A DNA stretch of 64,000 nucleotides, taken from contig CADAQX010000007.1 of assembly GCA_902790215.1 (NCBI GenBank), positions 45,589 to 109,588 of the forward strand. The letters are read 5' to 3'. Source of the DNA: an uncultured Bacteroidota bacterium (GTDB lineage: Bacteria; Bacteroidota; Bacteroidia; Bacteroidales; P3). A program made the translations under genes and the position numbers. The notes below the pieces were generated by a model, which was not told the origin of the DNA, ran no database searches, and was given only the letters and a program-made list of their open reading frames with translations. This document shows, piece by piece, positions 34,171 through 42,060 of the stretch (position 1 is its first letter; each line of letters starts with the position of its first letter).

Positions 34171-35482
34171 TCTTTTTCCGGATAAACAGTTTGTTGATTA
34201 TGCCCGAGGCCAGGATGATGCCTCCGGCGATGGCGATGGTGACTTTCAAGGCCACAAATCCCGTTGCAGCAGCCATACGGAGCTGTTCGGTGACGATGTA
34301 GTAGGCCGTCCAGAAGATGCCGCCTCCCGGCACCAGTGGGATGATGCCGCAGATGAGGAACACGGTGACGGGGCAGCGGCATATCTTTGCCATGATGTGG
34401 CTGATAGCCGCCACGGCCAGCGCGGCGAAGAAGGCTGCACCGACCACGGAATGGCTCATGGCCACAAGTAGGTATACCGCCCAGCCAGCCATTCCTGCCA
34501 AACCGCAATAGAGGTAGTAGCGGCGGGGTGCACCAAAAAGAGCGGAGAAGCCCACCGTACCCACAAAAGCAGCGACCAACTGGATGACCCAGTGGGCGGC
34601 CACAGGGTCCTTGACCGGGGCTCCGAGCTGGACTATGCCGCCGGTGACGACTCCGTCGACGATGAAAGCCAGCGCAACGCCCAGGGCTATGCACAGGAAC
34701 ACCAAGAAGGCATCGGTGAGACGGGTGGTGCCCGCGATGTAGTCTTCGTTGGCCAGGTCGCGCATGCCGTTGGTGAAGGGGACGCCCGGCACCAAGGCAA
34801 TTATCGTGCCGATAATCATATTGGCCAGGTGCAGCTGCGGCAGGCCTTCAATGCCCATGGCCAGCCGGTAGAGCAGGATGCAGAGGATTCCCCCCACCAA
34901 GCCTCCGGCCACGTTGCCCACAAGGCGCGAGAGGTGGGAACTGACAAAAGTCATGAACAGCCCCAAGAGAACACCCGCAACAAGTGTTGCCAAGGCATCG
35001 ACAAGACTGCCGCCAAAGAGGATGCTGAACGACGACACGCCGAGGGCAATGCCCAGCGTCATCTCCCACCACACCTTGCCGGGCATGGTGCGGATGGCCT
35101 GAATCCTTTGTCTGAGGGTTTCCACGGGCATCGGCTTGAATGTGTTAACTTGTGAATCCGTTAATCCGTTGGTCTGACTAACACTTTCACATGTTAACTC
35201 ATTCCCACATTCTCCGGCGGTCACATCGCGGCTGAGCTGGTTCACCTCCACCACTTTGGCCAGTTGGGTGCCCTTGATGGGGATGAACTCGGCACGGGCA
35301 TAGTGCTGCCCGGTGGCGATGATGCCGTTGCTCAGCACAAAGAAGCTCTCGTCCTCAATACCGTAGGCCGAGGCGATACGGGTCATGGTCTCCTCAACGC
35401 GGCTGATTTCCGCGCCGTTTTCGAGGAGGATGTGTCCCGCTTCGGTGGCCAGCTGCAAGGCCTGTTCCTGTTCTTCGGTCAT
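34163..35482 (-). CDS. ThrE-family threonine/serine exporter with repeat-derived insert
   Basis: 439 residues. The cytoplasmic N-terminal part (HILLENGAEISRVEETMTRI) and two blocks of five TM helices (about 140-265 and 290-435) match the fused ThrE (DUF1212 + DUF3815) exporters. The motif LVPGVPFTNGMRDLANEDYI is a clear family signature, repeated in part as IPLVPGGGIFWTAYYIV. It exports threonine and serine or related solutes. Residues about 91-116 (CGNELTCESVSQTNGLTDSQ and on) are not family-like and are encoded by a palindromic family C repeat (35137-35212) that kept the frame. The start lies 2 bases after the U32 stop. Confidence 0.9.
   Translation of the reverse strand: MTEEQEQALQLATEAGHILLENGAEISRVEETMTRIASAYGIEDESFFVLSNGIIATGQHYARAEFIPIKGTQLAKVVEVNQLSRDVTAGECGNELTCESVSQTNGLTDSQVNTFKPMPVETLRQRIQAIRTMPGKVWWEMTLGIALGVSSFSILFGGSLVDALATLVAGVLLGLFMTFVSSHLSRLVGNVAGGLVGGILCILLYRLAMGIEGLPQLHLANMIIGTIIALVPGVPFTNGMRDLANEDYIAGTTRLTDAFLVFLCIALGVALAFIVDGVVTGGIVQLGAPVKDPVAAHWVIQLVAAFVGTVGFSALFGAPRRYYLYCGLAGMAGWAVYLLVAMSHSVVGAAFFAALAVAAISHIMAKICRCPVTVFLICGIIPLVPGGGIFWTAYYIVTEQLRMAAATGFVALKVTIAIAGGIILASGIINKLFIRKKNG
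35137..35212. repeat. Family C composite hairpin inside the thrE reading frame
   Basis: GAATGTGTTAACTTGTGAAT, CCGTTAATCCG, core TTGGTCTGACTAACAC, then TTTCACATGTTAACTCATTC, CCACATTC. Arms are inverted copies. The insert translates without a stop. Confidence 0.65.
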
Positions 35483-35484
35483 CT

Positions 35485-36777
35485 TTAAAACTCGTCAATC
35501 ACTTGGTCCACTCGGTAGATTTTGTCGCCGCGGTGCAGCATCTCGGTGGTCTTGACGCTGAACACGTCGCCTTGATGCACTTCCGGCACGGGCTGTGCGG
35601 TGTCGCCAAGGCGCAGCTCCTCTACGGTGGCGCGGTAAACACCCGTGGTCTGCCCTATCACCATAAGGTCGTCGCCTTGTTTCAGAGTCTCGGCAGTCTC
35701 AATGCGCATCTCGGCCACCTGCGGACGGTTGTAGTAGTTGGTCACCTTGCCTAAATAGACCTTGTTCTCGGTGGCCTGGGAGCCGTACCGCTCGCTCCAC
35801 TCGCCCATCTTGCGTCCCAGATAGTAGCCGTCCCAGAAGCCGCGGTTGAACACAGTGCTGAGTCTTTCGGTCCAGGCGGCTATCTTCTCCTGTGTGTAGG
35901 TGCCGTCATTGACGGCTTGCACCGCCTCTTTGTAGCACTCCACCACCGTCTTCACATAGTCTGCCGAGCGGCCGCGCCCTTCAATCTTCAGCACCCTTAC
36001 GCCCGCGTGGATAATCTTGTCGAGGAAACCGATGGTGCACAAGTCTTTCGGCGACATGATATACTTGCCGCTCACCAACAGCTCCGTGTCGCTTTCGACA
36101 TCCTTGACCAAATACTCCCTGCGGCACAGCTGCAGACAGGCACCCCGGTTGGCGCTGTAGTTGTATTCGTCGAGGCTCAGGTAGCACTTGCCGCTCACAC
36201 TCATGCACAATGCCCCGTGGGCGAACACCTCCACCTGCACCAGCTCCCCTTTTGGACCGCGGATGTCATTCTCCTTGATATATTGGGTAATCTCGGCCAC
36301 CTGCCTGAGGGGCAGTTCGCGTGCTGTCACCACCACATCGGCAAACTGGGCGAAGAAACGCACCGCCTCAACATTCGAGATGTTGCACTGCGTTGAGATA
36401 TGCACCTCCACACCGATGCTGTTGGCGTAGGTGATTACCGCCATGTCGCTGGCGATGATGGCCGTGATGCCCGCCTCCTTCGCAGCCTGCACCAGCGCGT
36501 GCATCTCCTCAATCTCGTCGTTGTAGATAATCGTGTTCACCGTGAGGTATGTGCGCACACCGTGCCGCTGCGCTGTCTCGGCGATGCGGCGAAGATCCTC
36601 CACCGAGAAATTGGCAGCCGAGCGGGAACGCATATTCAGGTTCCCCACGCCGAAATAGACGGCATCGGCTCCCGCCTGGATGGCGGCGCTGAGGCTCTCG
36701 TAGCTCCCCACAGGAGCCATAATCTCTATATGTTGCTGGGCGGCAACGCCACTGCCAGCCTGTTGATATGTTTCCAT
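35485..36777 (-). CDS. U32-family peptidase-like protein (TrhP/YegQ type)
   Basis: 430 residues. The N-terminal TIM-like barrel has IEIMAPVGSYESLSAAIQAG and ADAVYFGVGNLNMRSRSAAN, and the U32 signature EVFAHGALCMSVSGKCYLS is at about 185-205. The Cys set in SANRGACLQLCRREY is conserved in relatives. E. coli YegQ (TrhP) in this family is needed for 5-hydroxyuridine at tRNA wobble position 34, and this length and C-terminal beta-barrel fit that group better than collagenase-like members. It is first in the operon with ThrE and radA; its promoter is at 36829. Confidence 0.85.
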   Translation of the reverse strand: METYQQAGSGVAAQQHIEIMAPVGSYESLSAAIQAGADAVYFGVGNLNMRSRSAANFSVEDLRRIAETAQRHGVRTYLTVNTIIYNDEIEEMHALVQAAKEAGITAIIASDMAVITYANSIGVEVHISTQCNISNVEAVRFFAQFADVVVTARELPLRQVAEITQYIKENDIRGPKGELVQVEVFAHGALCMSVSGKCYLSLDEYNYSANRGACLQLCRREYLVKDVESDTELLVSGKYIMSPKDLCTIGFLDKIIHAGVRVLKIEGRGRSADYVKTVVECYKEAVQAVNDGTYTQEKIAAWTERLSTVFNRGFWDGYYLGRKMGEWSERYGSQATENKVYLGKVTNYYNRPQVAEMRIETAETLKQGDDLMVIGQTTGVYRATVEELRLGDTAQPVPEVHQGDVFSVKTTEMLHRGDKIYRVDQVIDEF

Positions 36778-36828
36778 TGTGCAAAAATCTAATTAGTTAC
36801 GGCACCCGTCCTGCCGAGTACCCGATTG

Positions 36829-36836
36829 CAAAGGTA
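36829..36836 (-). promoter_or_regulatory. TACCTTTG -7 promoter box of the U32-thrE-radA operon
   Basis: Exact minus-strand match, 52 bases before the ATG at 36777. Confidence 0.7.
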
Positions 36837-36851
36837 CGATTTTTTTTCAAA

Positions 36852-37559
36852 TCATAAACCCAGCAGCCATATTGGCTTGTAGCGGCGGGATGCTGAGGGA
36901 TATACTTGGACGGACTGGGGGCTGGTCTGGACGGTGTCGTAGCCGTGGGAGGCGAGGAATGAGAACAGCTCGTTGTCGGTGCTGAGAATCGACTCCATCC
37001 AGCCGTCGAGCCATTCTCCCAGCGTGGTCTCCCCTACGCTGTCGGCCAGCAGTTCCTTCGGGATGTCTATATTGTACGGCTTTGTCCCGTAGCTCATTTT
37101 CTCGCCATAGTCGGCAAGGGGTGTCCCCTTCCGCACAACAGCGAGGTGGTGCCTGCGGATGGTGTCAATGCTAATGTATCCCCAGTCGCGCAGGTTTGCC
37201 AACACATCACTGAAGTTTTGCTCATGATTGCTCCCCGGGCGGTGGATGAGCTGCAAATTCAGCACATAATACCCTTTGCCGAGATACCGCTCACGGGAAT
37301 TGTACCAGCCCTGAGATAGCTCCTCCAAAGCGATTGCCATTGAGGTCACCTCTTCATGCAACAGCACTGTGTCGCCAAACATCTGCATTGTATCCTTTGG
37401 CACAGCGGCAACCTGCCTGCCTAAGAAAAGACGTTTCCCGCCCACCGAAAGAGAGTAGCCGTCCGTCACAATGCGGTGATGTGTCGGACGCATTTCCCTT
37501 TGGCAACTGGCAAATGCCAGTGTCACGACAAGAAGCAGCAGAAATCGGGTCGGTTTCAT
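36852..37559 (-). CDS. Lipoprotein of unknown function
   Basis: 235 residues. The signal peptide MKPTRFLLLLVVTLAFASC ends in a lipobox. The mature region is a globular mix with WYNSRERYLGKGYYVLNLQL and GTKPYNIDIPKELLADSVGE, and ends LLGL; no family is recognised. The start is ATG 37559, since a TACTTTTG promoter box lies at 37579-37586 only 20 bases upstream, which rules out the longer in-frame extension. It is monocistronic, and its stop lies just before the U32 promoter. Confidence 0.75.
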   Translation of the reverse strand: MKPTRFLLLLVVTLAFASCQREMRPTHHRIVTDGYSLSVGGKRLFLGRQVAAVPKDTMQMFGDTVLLHEEVTSMAIALEELSQGWYNSRERYLGKGYYVLNLQLIHRPGSNHEQNFSDVLANLRDWGYISIDTIRRHHLAVVRKGTPLADYGEKMSYGTKPYNIDIPKELLADSVGETTLGEWLDGWMESILSTDNELFSFLASHGYDTVQTSPQSVQVYPSASRRYKPIWLLGL

Positions 37560-37578
37560 CCTCGTAGTTATTTGACTG

Positions 37579-37586
37579 CAAAAGTA
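37579..37586 (-). promoter_or_regulatory. TACTTTTG -7 promoter box for the 37559 lipoprotein
   Basis: Minus-strand TAnnTTTG match, 20 bases before the ATG. Confidence 0.6.
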
Positions 37587-37659
37587 CACAAATTTTCCCA
37601 CTTCGCTAAAGTTTTTTACTCCATGATAACAATATTTAAGAAAAAAAAACGTTATTTGA

Positions 37660-37805
37660 ATGCTTGAATGCATGAATGTGTAAATGTTTAAGTGCTGACG
37701 CGGTCATTATACTCAAACAATCAAGCAAACAGACAATCAAACAATCAACAAAACATATCAACGGATTAACGTATCAACATATCAACGGATAACGTATTAA
37801 CGAAT
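37660..37805. repeat. Composite repeat: family E followed by half of family A
   Basis: E arm TTTGAATGCTTGAATGCATG, core GTGCTGACGCGGTCA, E arm CTCAAACAATCAAGCAAACA and on, then right-arm A units (ACATATCAACGGATTAACGT, ATCAACATATCAACGG) with no left A arm or A core. It precedes the symporter ATG by 12 bases. Confidence 0.7.
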
Positions 37806-37816
37806 ATACCACTGCC

Positions 37817-39016
37817 ATGAACATCAAGAAATTCGGCATCTTGCCAAGAGTTCTCATCGCCATTGCCCTCGGCATTGTGTTCTCCTTTTTCATGCCCGCC
37901 TGGGGCGTGCGCATATTCCTAACCTTCAACTCCATCTTCGGCAACTTCCTCGGGATGTTCATCCCCTTGCTTATCATCGGACTTGTGTCTGCCGGCATAG
38001 CCGAGCTGGGCGTGGGCGCAGGACGACTGCTGCTCATCACCGTGGCCATGGCATACGGCTCCACCGTGCTTTCGGGCACGTTCACCTATTTCTCTTGTTC
38101 GCTGGCCTATCCCCATATCCTGGGCAACGGGCTTTCCGCCCTGAGCAATATGGACATGAGCAATGCTCTTACCCCCTATTTCACAATCGAGATGCCTGCA
38201 TTCATCTCCGTGACCACAGCCCTTGTCCTCGCCTTTATACTGGGGCTCTGCACGGGCGCCCTTAAAGGCGAAACGATGAAGGGGTTCCTCAACGACTTCC
38301 GCGACATCGTTGTGCGGGTCATCACCCACGTCATCATCCCCTGCCTGCCCTTCTACATCTTCGGCATCTTCCTGCAAATGGGAGCCGAAGGCCATGTGGG
38401 AGCCGTGCTGGGCGCGTTCCTCAAGATTGTGGGATTCATCTTCCTGCTGCATATCATCGTGCTGCTATTCCTCTTCCTCGTGGCCGGAGCAGTTACTCGC
38501 AAAAATCCCTTCAAGGCTCTTGTCACCATGCTCCCCGCCTATTTCACGGCACTGGGAACGGCATCCTCTGCCGCCACCATCCCCGTCACCCTGCAGCAGT
38601 CGCTCAAGAACGGTGTCCGTCCCGAGACAGCGGGATTCACCGTACCGCTCTGCGCCACCATCCACATGCCCTGCAGCATACTCAAGATAACCGCCGTGGC
38701 CTTTGCCATCTCGCTCAGCATGGGACTGCCCTGCGACTTCGGCACCTACATCGGTTTCATCCTGATGCTCGGCATCACTATGGTGGCCGCTCCTGGAGTA
38801 CCCGGCGGTGCCATCATGGCCGCCCTCGGCCTGCTCAACACCATGCTGGGCTTCGATGCCAACATGCAGGGGCTCATGATTGCCATCTATATTGCCATGG
38901 ACAGCTTCGGCACGGCAGGCAACGTCACCGGCGACGGAGCCATTGCCCTCATCGTCGATCACATCCGCGGAGAGAAGACCATGCCGAAACCCGATAGCGA
39001 AATCACAGAATTATAA
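37817..39016 (+). CDS. Dicarboxylate/amino acid:cation symporter (DAACS)
   Basis: 399 residues with about eight TM helices and two hairpin-like re-entrant regions. The family motifs are visible: the serine-rich first hairpin region is seen as TALGTASSAATIPVT, and the C-terminal core as GVPGGAIMAALGLL, with AMDSFGTAGNVTGDGAIALI containing the substrate Asp and Asn. It imports dicarboxylates or acidic/neutral amino acids with Na+ or H+. The start is ATG 37817, right behind repeat DNA. No promoter box was found; family E/A repeats fill the upstream gap. Confidence 0.92.
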   Translation: MNIKKFGILPRVLIAIALGIVFSFFMPAWGVRIFLTFNSIFGNFLGMFIPLLIIGLVSAGIAELGVGAGRLLLITVAMAYGSTVLSGTFTYFSCSLAYPHILGNGLSALSNMDMSNALTPYFTIEMPAFISVTTALVLAFILGLCTGALKGETMKGFLNDFRDIVVRVITHVIIPCLPFYIFGIFLQMGAEGHVGAVLGAFLKIVGFIFLLHIIVLLFLFLVAGAVTRKNPFKALVTMLPAYFTALGTASSAATIPVTLQQSLKNGVRPETAGFTVPLCATIHMPCSILKITAVAFAISLSMGLPCDFGTYIGFILMLGITMVAAPGVPGGAIMAALGLLNTMLGFDANMQGLMIAIYIAMDSFGTAGNVTGDGAIALIVDHIRGEKTMPKPDSEITEL

Positions 39017-39032
39017 CCCGTGGTGCAACCCG

Positions 39033-39348
39033 CCCCACGCGAGTTTAGAGGTAAGAACTAAGAGCCAGGAACTGTGGCATACAATCCTGGTTCTTATTTC
39101 TTACCTCTTCCTTTGCTTTCTGCCTCTTCGCGCGGAATTTACTCTTTATTCTGCGAGGAATTACGCCAACTTTCCTCAGTGTTCCGATATTGTCGTAGAT
39201 TTGTCCTAACGTTCCTCTGTGTGCCTTCAGGGCTCGAGGTAGCGTCGTTCTTTATCCTATCGTTTTTCGATATGTTTCCCTCATTTCTCCCTTTCTGAAA
39301 CGGAAAAAGAGTGGAAAACGATCGAATAACGATCGAATAAATGACGGC
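39033..39348 (+). repeat. Dispersed element F, copy 3
   Basis: Begins with a long hairpin (39047-39108; GAGGTAAGAACTAAGAGCCA..TGGTTCTTATTTCTTACCTC). It continues with CGCGCGGAATTTACTCTTTA-like and GTGTTCCGATATTGTCGTAG segments and the TATCGTTTTTCGATA palindrome, and ends GATCGAATAACGATCGAATA, AATGACGG. It is the mirror of copy 1 at 4913-5228, and both adjoin a family E repeat at the same end. Confidence 0.75.
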
Positions 39349-39361
39349 GCTTGATAGAGAT

Positions 39362-39460
39362 TGCATGAATGCTTGAATGTGTTAATGCTTGAGTGGCTGA
39401 CGCGGTCAAAAACACTCAAACAATCAAACAATCAAGCAATCAAACAATCAAGCAATCAAA
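39362..39460. repeat. Composite hairpin repeat, family E
   Basis: Arm GCATGAATGCTTGAATGTGT, TAATGCTTGAG, core TGGCTGACGCGGTCA, arm CTCAAACAATCAAACAATCA and on. The core is also at 37694-37708 and, inverted, near 4832. Confidence 0.75.
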
Positions 39461-39469
39461 TTGTGTTTG

Positions 39470-39665
39470 ATGGGTTTAGGGAAGAAAGGTTTTAAGATTT
39501 TAGGGGAGGAATGTTTTAGTGTGTTATTGTATGCCGTTGATAAGTTGATAAGTTTATACGGCTCGCATCATATCAACATATCAACGTATCAACATATAAA
39601 CCCTTAAACCATTTAACCCTCAATCCATTTAACCCTCAAACTAACGGATTAACACATTAACGAAA
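39470..39665. repeat. Nested repeat: TTTTAGGG arms around family A, copy 5
   Basis: TTTTAAGATTTTAGGGGAGG left outer arm, family A (GTTGATAAGTTGATAAGTTT, core ATACGGCTCGCATCAT, then ATCAACATATCAACGTATCA), and CCCTTAAACCATTTAACCCT right outer arm, ending in family C units. It is downstream of the DUF4332 gene. Confidence 0.75.
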
Positions 39666-39679
39666 TAACGAATTCCTTA

Positions 39680-39694
39680 GACCGATTTGGGTTA
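39680..39694. repeat. Stop-codon-linked motif (AACCCAAATCGGTC), site 1
   Basis: On the minus strand the DUF4332 gene ends TAT TAA followed by CCCAAATCGGTC. The same motif follows the stop of the AAA ATPase gene (53669-53683), and a variant is at 53242-53256. Confidence 0.5.
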
Positions 39695-40099
39695 ATACTT
39701 GACCATCGGCTCCATCTCCTTGGCCTGGGCCACCATCTTCTCAATCTCCTTGACCGAGGGGACGCGGTTGACGAGATTCTTCTCGGCATTCACGGCCTCC
39801 ATCTTGGCATACAGATTGGCGGGTACACGGTGGCGGAACTCCTTGATGGTGTCCACACCGGCGGCCTCGAGCAGCTCGGAGAACTGGCCGGCAACGCCCT
39901 TGATACGGAACAGGTCGGCGTGATTGGTCCACTTGAGAATCAGTTTCTCGCTGATGCCCGTGGCCTCGGCCATCTTGCGGCGACCCGAGCGGGTAGCGCA
40001 GTTTTTCAACAAATCGTCGGTGTTCTTTACTCCGGCGGCATTCAGTTTGGCGGCATAAACCTCGCCGATTCCTTCAATGTCAACAATTTTATAAGCCAT
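39692..40099 (-). CDS. DUF4332 / helix-hairpin-helix protein
   Basis: 135 residues. The N-terminal VDIEGIGEVYAAKLNAAGVK is a helix-hairpin-helix motif, and a second pair (LFRIKGVAGQFSELLEAAGV) follows in the middle, giving the tandem HhH layout of DUF4332. The C-terminus is helical and charged. HhH pairs usually bind DNA or proteins without sequence preference; no enzyme motif is present. The start is ATG 40099 (MAYKIVDIEG). It is flanked on both sides by family A repeats and appears monocistronic. Confidence 0.82.
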   Translation of the reverse strand: MAYKIVDIEGIGEVYAAKLNAAGVKNTDDLLKNCATRSGRRKMAEATGISEKLILKWTNHADLFRIKGVAGQFSELLEAAGVDTIKEFRHRVPANLYAKMEAVNAEKNLVNRVPSVKEIEKMVAQAKEMEPMVKY

Positions 40100-40189
40100 A
40101 GTATTTTGCTTTTTAGGTTTGCATGATAACGCCACAATGCAACTTTTATTGTGCACAATAACACATTTTTCAGGATTGCTTGACTGTGT

Positions 40190-40300
40190 AAATACGTTGT
40201 CCGTTGATAAGTTGATAAGTTTATACGGCTCGCATCATATCAACATATCAACGTATCAACATATCAACAAAACACAATCAAGCATTCAAGCAATAATCAA
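40190..40300. repeat. Composite hairpin repeat, family A, copy 6
   Basis: TTGTCCGTTGATAAGTTGAT, core ATACGGCTCGCATCAT, ATCAACATATCAACGTATCA and on, with an E-like tail (CACAATCAAGCATTCAAGCA). It lies between the EamA gene's 3' end and the DUF4332 gene's 5' end. Confidence 0.8.
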
Positions 40301-40307
40301 AACTATT

Positions 40308-41303
40308 TCAAACAAAGAACAGGCTCACACCCACCACACTGACTACGGCACCGATAATCTCGCGGGCTGTCACGCGCTGGTGGAACAGCCACGCCGCCGG
40401 AGCAATGATAAGGATAGGCGTGAGGGCAAACAACGTCTGGGCGATGCCGGTAGAGGTGTACATCGTGGCCAGCAGCGACATGCTCACCCCCACAAAGGGT
40501 CCGAACACCGTGGCACCCAGCACACACCACATCGCCTTGCGGTCGTGCACTGCACGCTGCAGCTTGATTTTCCCGTTCTTCTCAAAAAGGAACAGCAATG
40601 CCACAAAGCCAACCAGACCCATCGACGCCCTGATCATCGTGGCGGCAAACGGCATACTGATATAAAGGGGCATAGGGATAAGCGCATCAGCCAATGGAGC
40701 CTGGCTGTCAAGTCCTGCCGACACAAGGGCTGCATTGTAATGCTCAAGGCCAATCTTGCTCAACACCAACCCGAAGCCCTGGCAAATACCCGCCATAGCG
40801 GCATAGAAGACACCCCGACGCGGCAGTTTCAGCTTGAGTTGCGTGGTATGTCCGCCCTTGGGAGTGGTTCCGTCGCGCTTGGAGAGAATCGACATGCCGA
40901 TTCCCGTCAGCGTGACACACATGCCCAAAATGGCCAGGGGCTTCATCTGCTCGCCTATAAGCAGCCGTCCCATAATGGCAGCGGTGGGGGCTGAGAGCGT
41001 CATAAACAGCTGGCCGAAGCGCGACCCGATATAGATATAGCCCTGCATCAGGCAGTAGTCGCCAATCACATAGCCCACCACGCCCGACACCAGCAGCCAC
41101 AGCCACGACGGACCATCGGCATAGCGCGGCCACGGAACACCCATCACCAGCCACAACGTAACAGCCAGCAGCGAAAGCGACATGACCATACGCACCACAT
41201 TGAGCGGCAGCGAGCCCATGCGCTTGGACGCCACTTCGGCAAAGAGGGCGGTCACCGTCCACGACAGTGCCACAAAGAGAGATATGGTTTCGCCTATAAA
41301 CAA
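40308..41303 (-). CDS. EamA/DMT-superfamily transporter
   Basis: 331 residues with ten TM helices in two EamA repeats of five (about 1-140 and 165-331). Typical pieces are LFVALSWTVTALFAEVASKR, APTAAIMGRLLIGE at the end of repeat one and LTPILIIAPAAWLFHQRVTA at the end of repeat two. It is an inner-membrane exporter or importer of metabolites, substrate unknown. The hydrophilic link between the repeats (KRDGTTPKGGHTTQLKLKLP) is longer than usual. The region upstream is family A/telomere-like repeat; no promoter box is clear. Confidence 0.88.
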   Translation of the reverse strand: MFIGETISLFVALSWTVTALFAEVASKRMGSLPLNVVRMVMSLSLLAVTLWLVMGVPWPRYADGPSWLWLLVSGVVGYVIGDYCLMQGYIYIGSRFGQLFMTLSAPTAAIMGRLLIGEQMKPLAILGMCVTLTGIGMSILSKRDGTTPKGGHTTQLKLKLPRRGVFYAAMAGICQGFGLVLSKIGLEHYNAALVSAGLDSQAPLADALIPMPLYISMPFAATMIRASMGLVGFVALLFLFEKNGKIKLQRAVHDRKAMWCVLGATVFGPFVGVSMSLLATMYTSTGIAQTLFALTPILIIAPAAWLFHQRVTAREIIGAVVSVVGVSLFFV

Positions 41304-41324
41304 TTACAGTATCAACACGCTTAT

Positions 41325-41455
41325 AAGGGTTGTAGGGTGTTATTGTATGCCGTTGATAAGTTGATAAGTTTATACGGCTCGCATCATATCAACATATCAA
41401 CGTATCAACATATAAACCCTCAAACCCTCAATCCCTTAAACCCTCAACCTAACAG
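41325..41455. repeat. Nested repeat: GTAGGG/CCCTCAA arms around family A, copy 7
   Basis: AAGGGTTGTAGGGTGTTATT, family A unit with core ATACGGCTCGCATCAT, then ATATAAACCCTCAAACCCTC and AATCCCTTAAACCCTCAACC. It lies between the 3' end of the DUF2589 operon and the EamA gene. Confidence 0.8.
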
Positions 41456-41458
41456 AAA

Positions 41459-42037
41459 CTACTCGTTCTCCTTAATCGAGATGGCCTGGTTGAGCATCTC
41501 CAGCACCTTGGCAAGACCACCAGGCATCGACTCCTGACGGGCAATGACGTTGATGTCTACATTGGCCTCGATACTATAGACGGAATTCTGTGTGGCAACC
41601 GAATCTTTCTTTGTTGATACGGAGCCTCTCATAACGGTTCTCTGTACTTCCGCCGTTCTCAAATAACTACCAACTCCAAGGTATCTGGAATTAGTGCTGT
41701 CATAGCTACTTTGTCTATCCACATCAACAGCGTCCTCAGAACTGATACTTTTCAAGGCGGCCTTGAAACTAATATTCACCGTGTCAATGGAGATGAACGG
41801 AATCGGAACAATCGTGAGCAGCGGGACACTCAATTGCACGTCCGTTCCTTCTCGTTTATACGTGAAATCAACATTTACTACATGACCCGGATTTTTGGGG
41901 TCGAAACCCACGCGGTCAATGAAATTAACGGTTGAGAGCGCCGCTTGTTCTTGCGCATCGATGCATGCGGATAACGGTCCTCCAATCATTCTGTCGAAGG
42001 GAATTGACGACAGGTCATTCACTATTTCGTTTGGCAT
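41459..42037 (-). CDS. DUF2589-type protein, last gene of the cluster
   Basis: 192 residues, no signal peptide or TM. The N-terminal IPFDRMIGGPLSACIDAQEQ, the core VPLLTIVPIPFISIDTVNIS and the C-terminal SMPGGLAKVLEMLNQAIS are the three hallmarks shared across this cluster and fit DUF2589, a family without known function. Between them is the cluster-specific STKKDSVATQNSVYSIEANV segment. It lacks the Ig-like tail of three paralogues. It lies 23 bases behind the DUF2589-glycosyltransferase gene and ends the operon; a family A repeat follows. Confidence 0.8.
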   Translation of the reverse strand: MPNEIVNDLSSIPFDRMIGGPLSACIDAQEQAALSTVNFIDRVGFDPKNPGHVVNVDFTYKREGTDVQLSVPLLTIVPIPFISIDTVNISFKAALKSISSEDAVDVDRQSSYDSTNSRYLGVGSYLRTAEVQRTVMRGSVSTKKDSVATQNSVYSIEANVDINVIARQESMPGGLAKVLEMLNQAISIKENE

Positions 42038-42060
42038 AACTCTATATTTTTATTTGATTA

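Noticed and set aside
32860-34185. 441-codon frame opposite radA
   Set aside because: Antisense shadow of a clear RadA gene with repetitive G/A/H composition.
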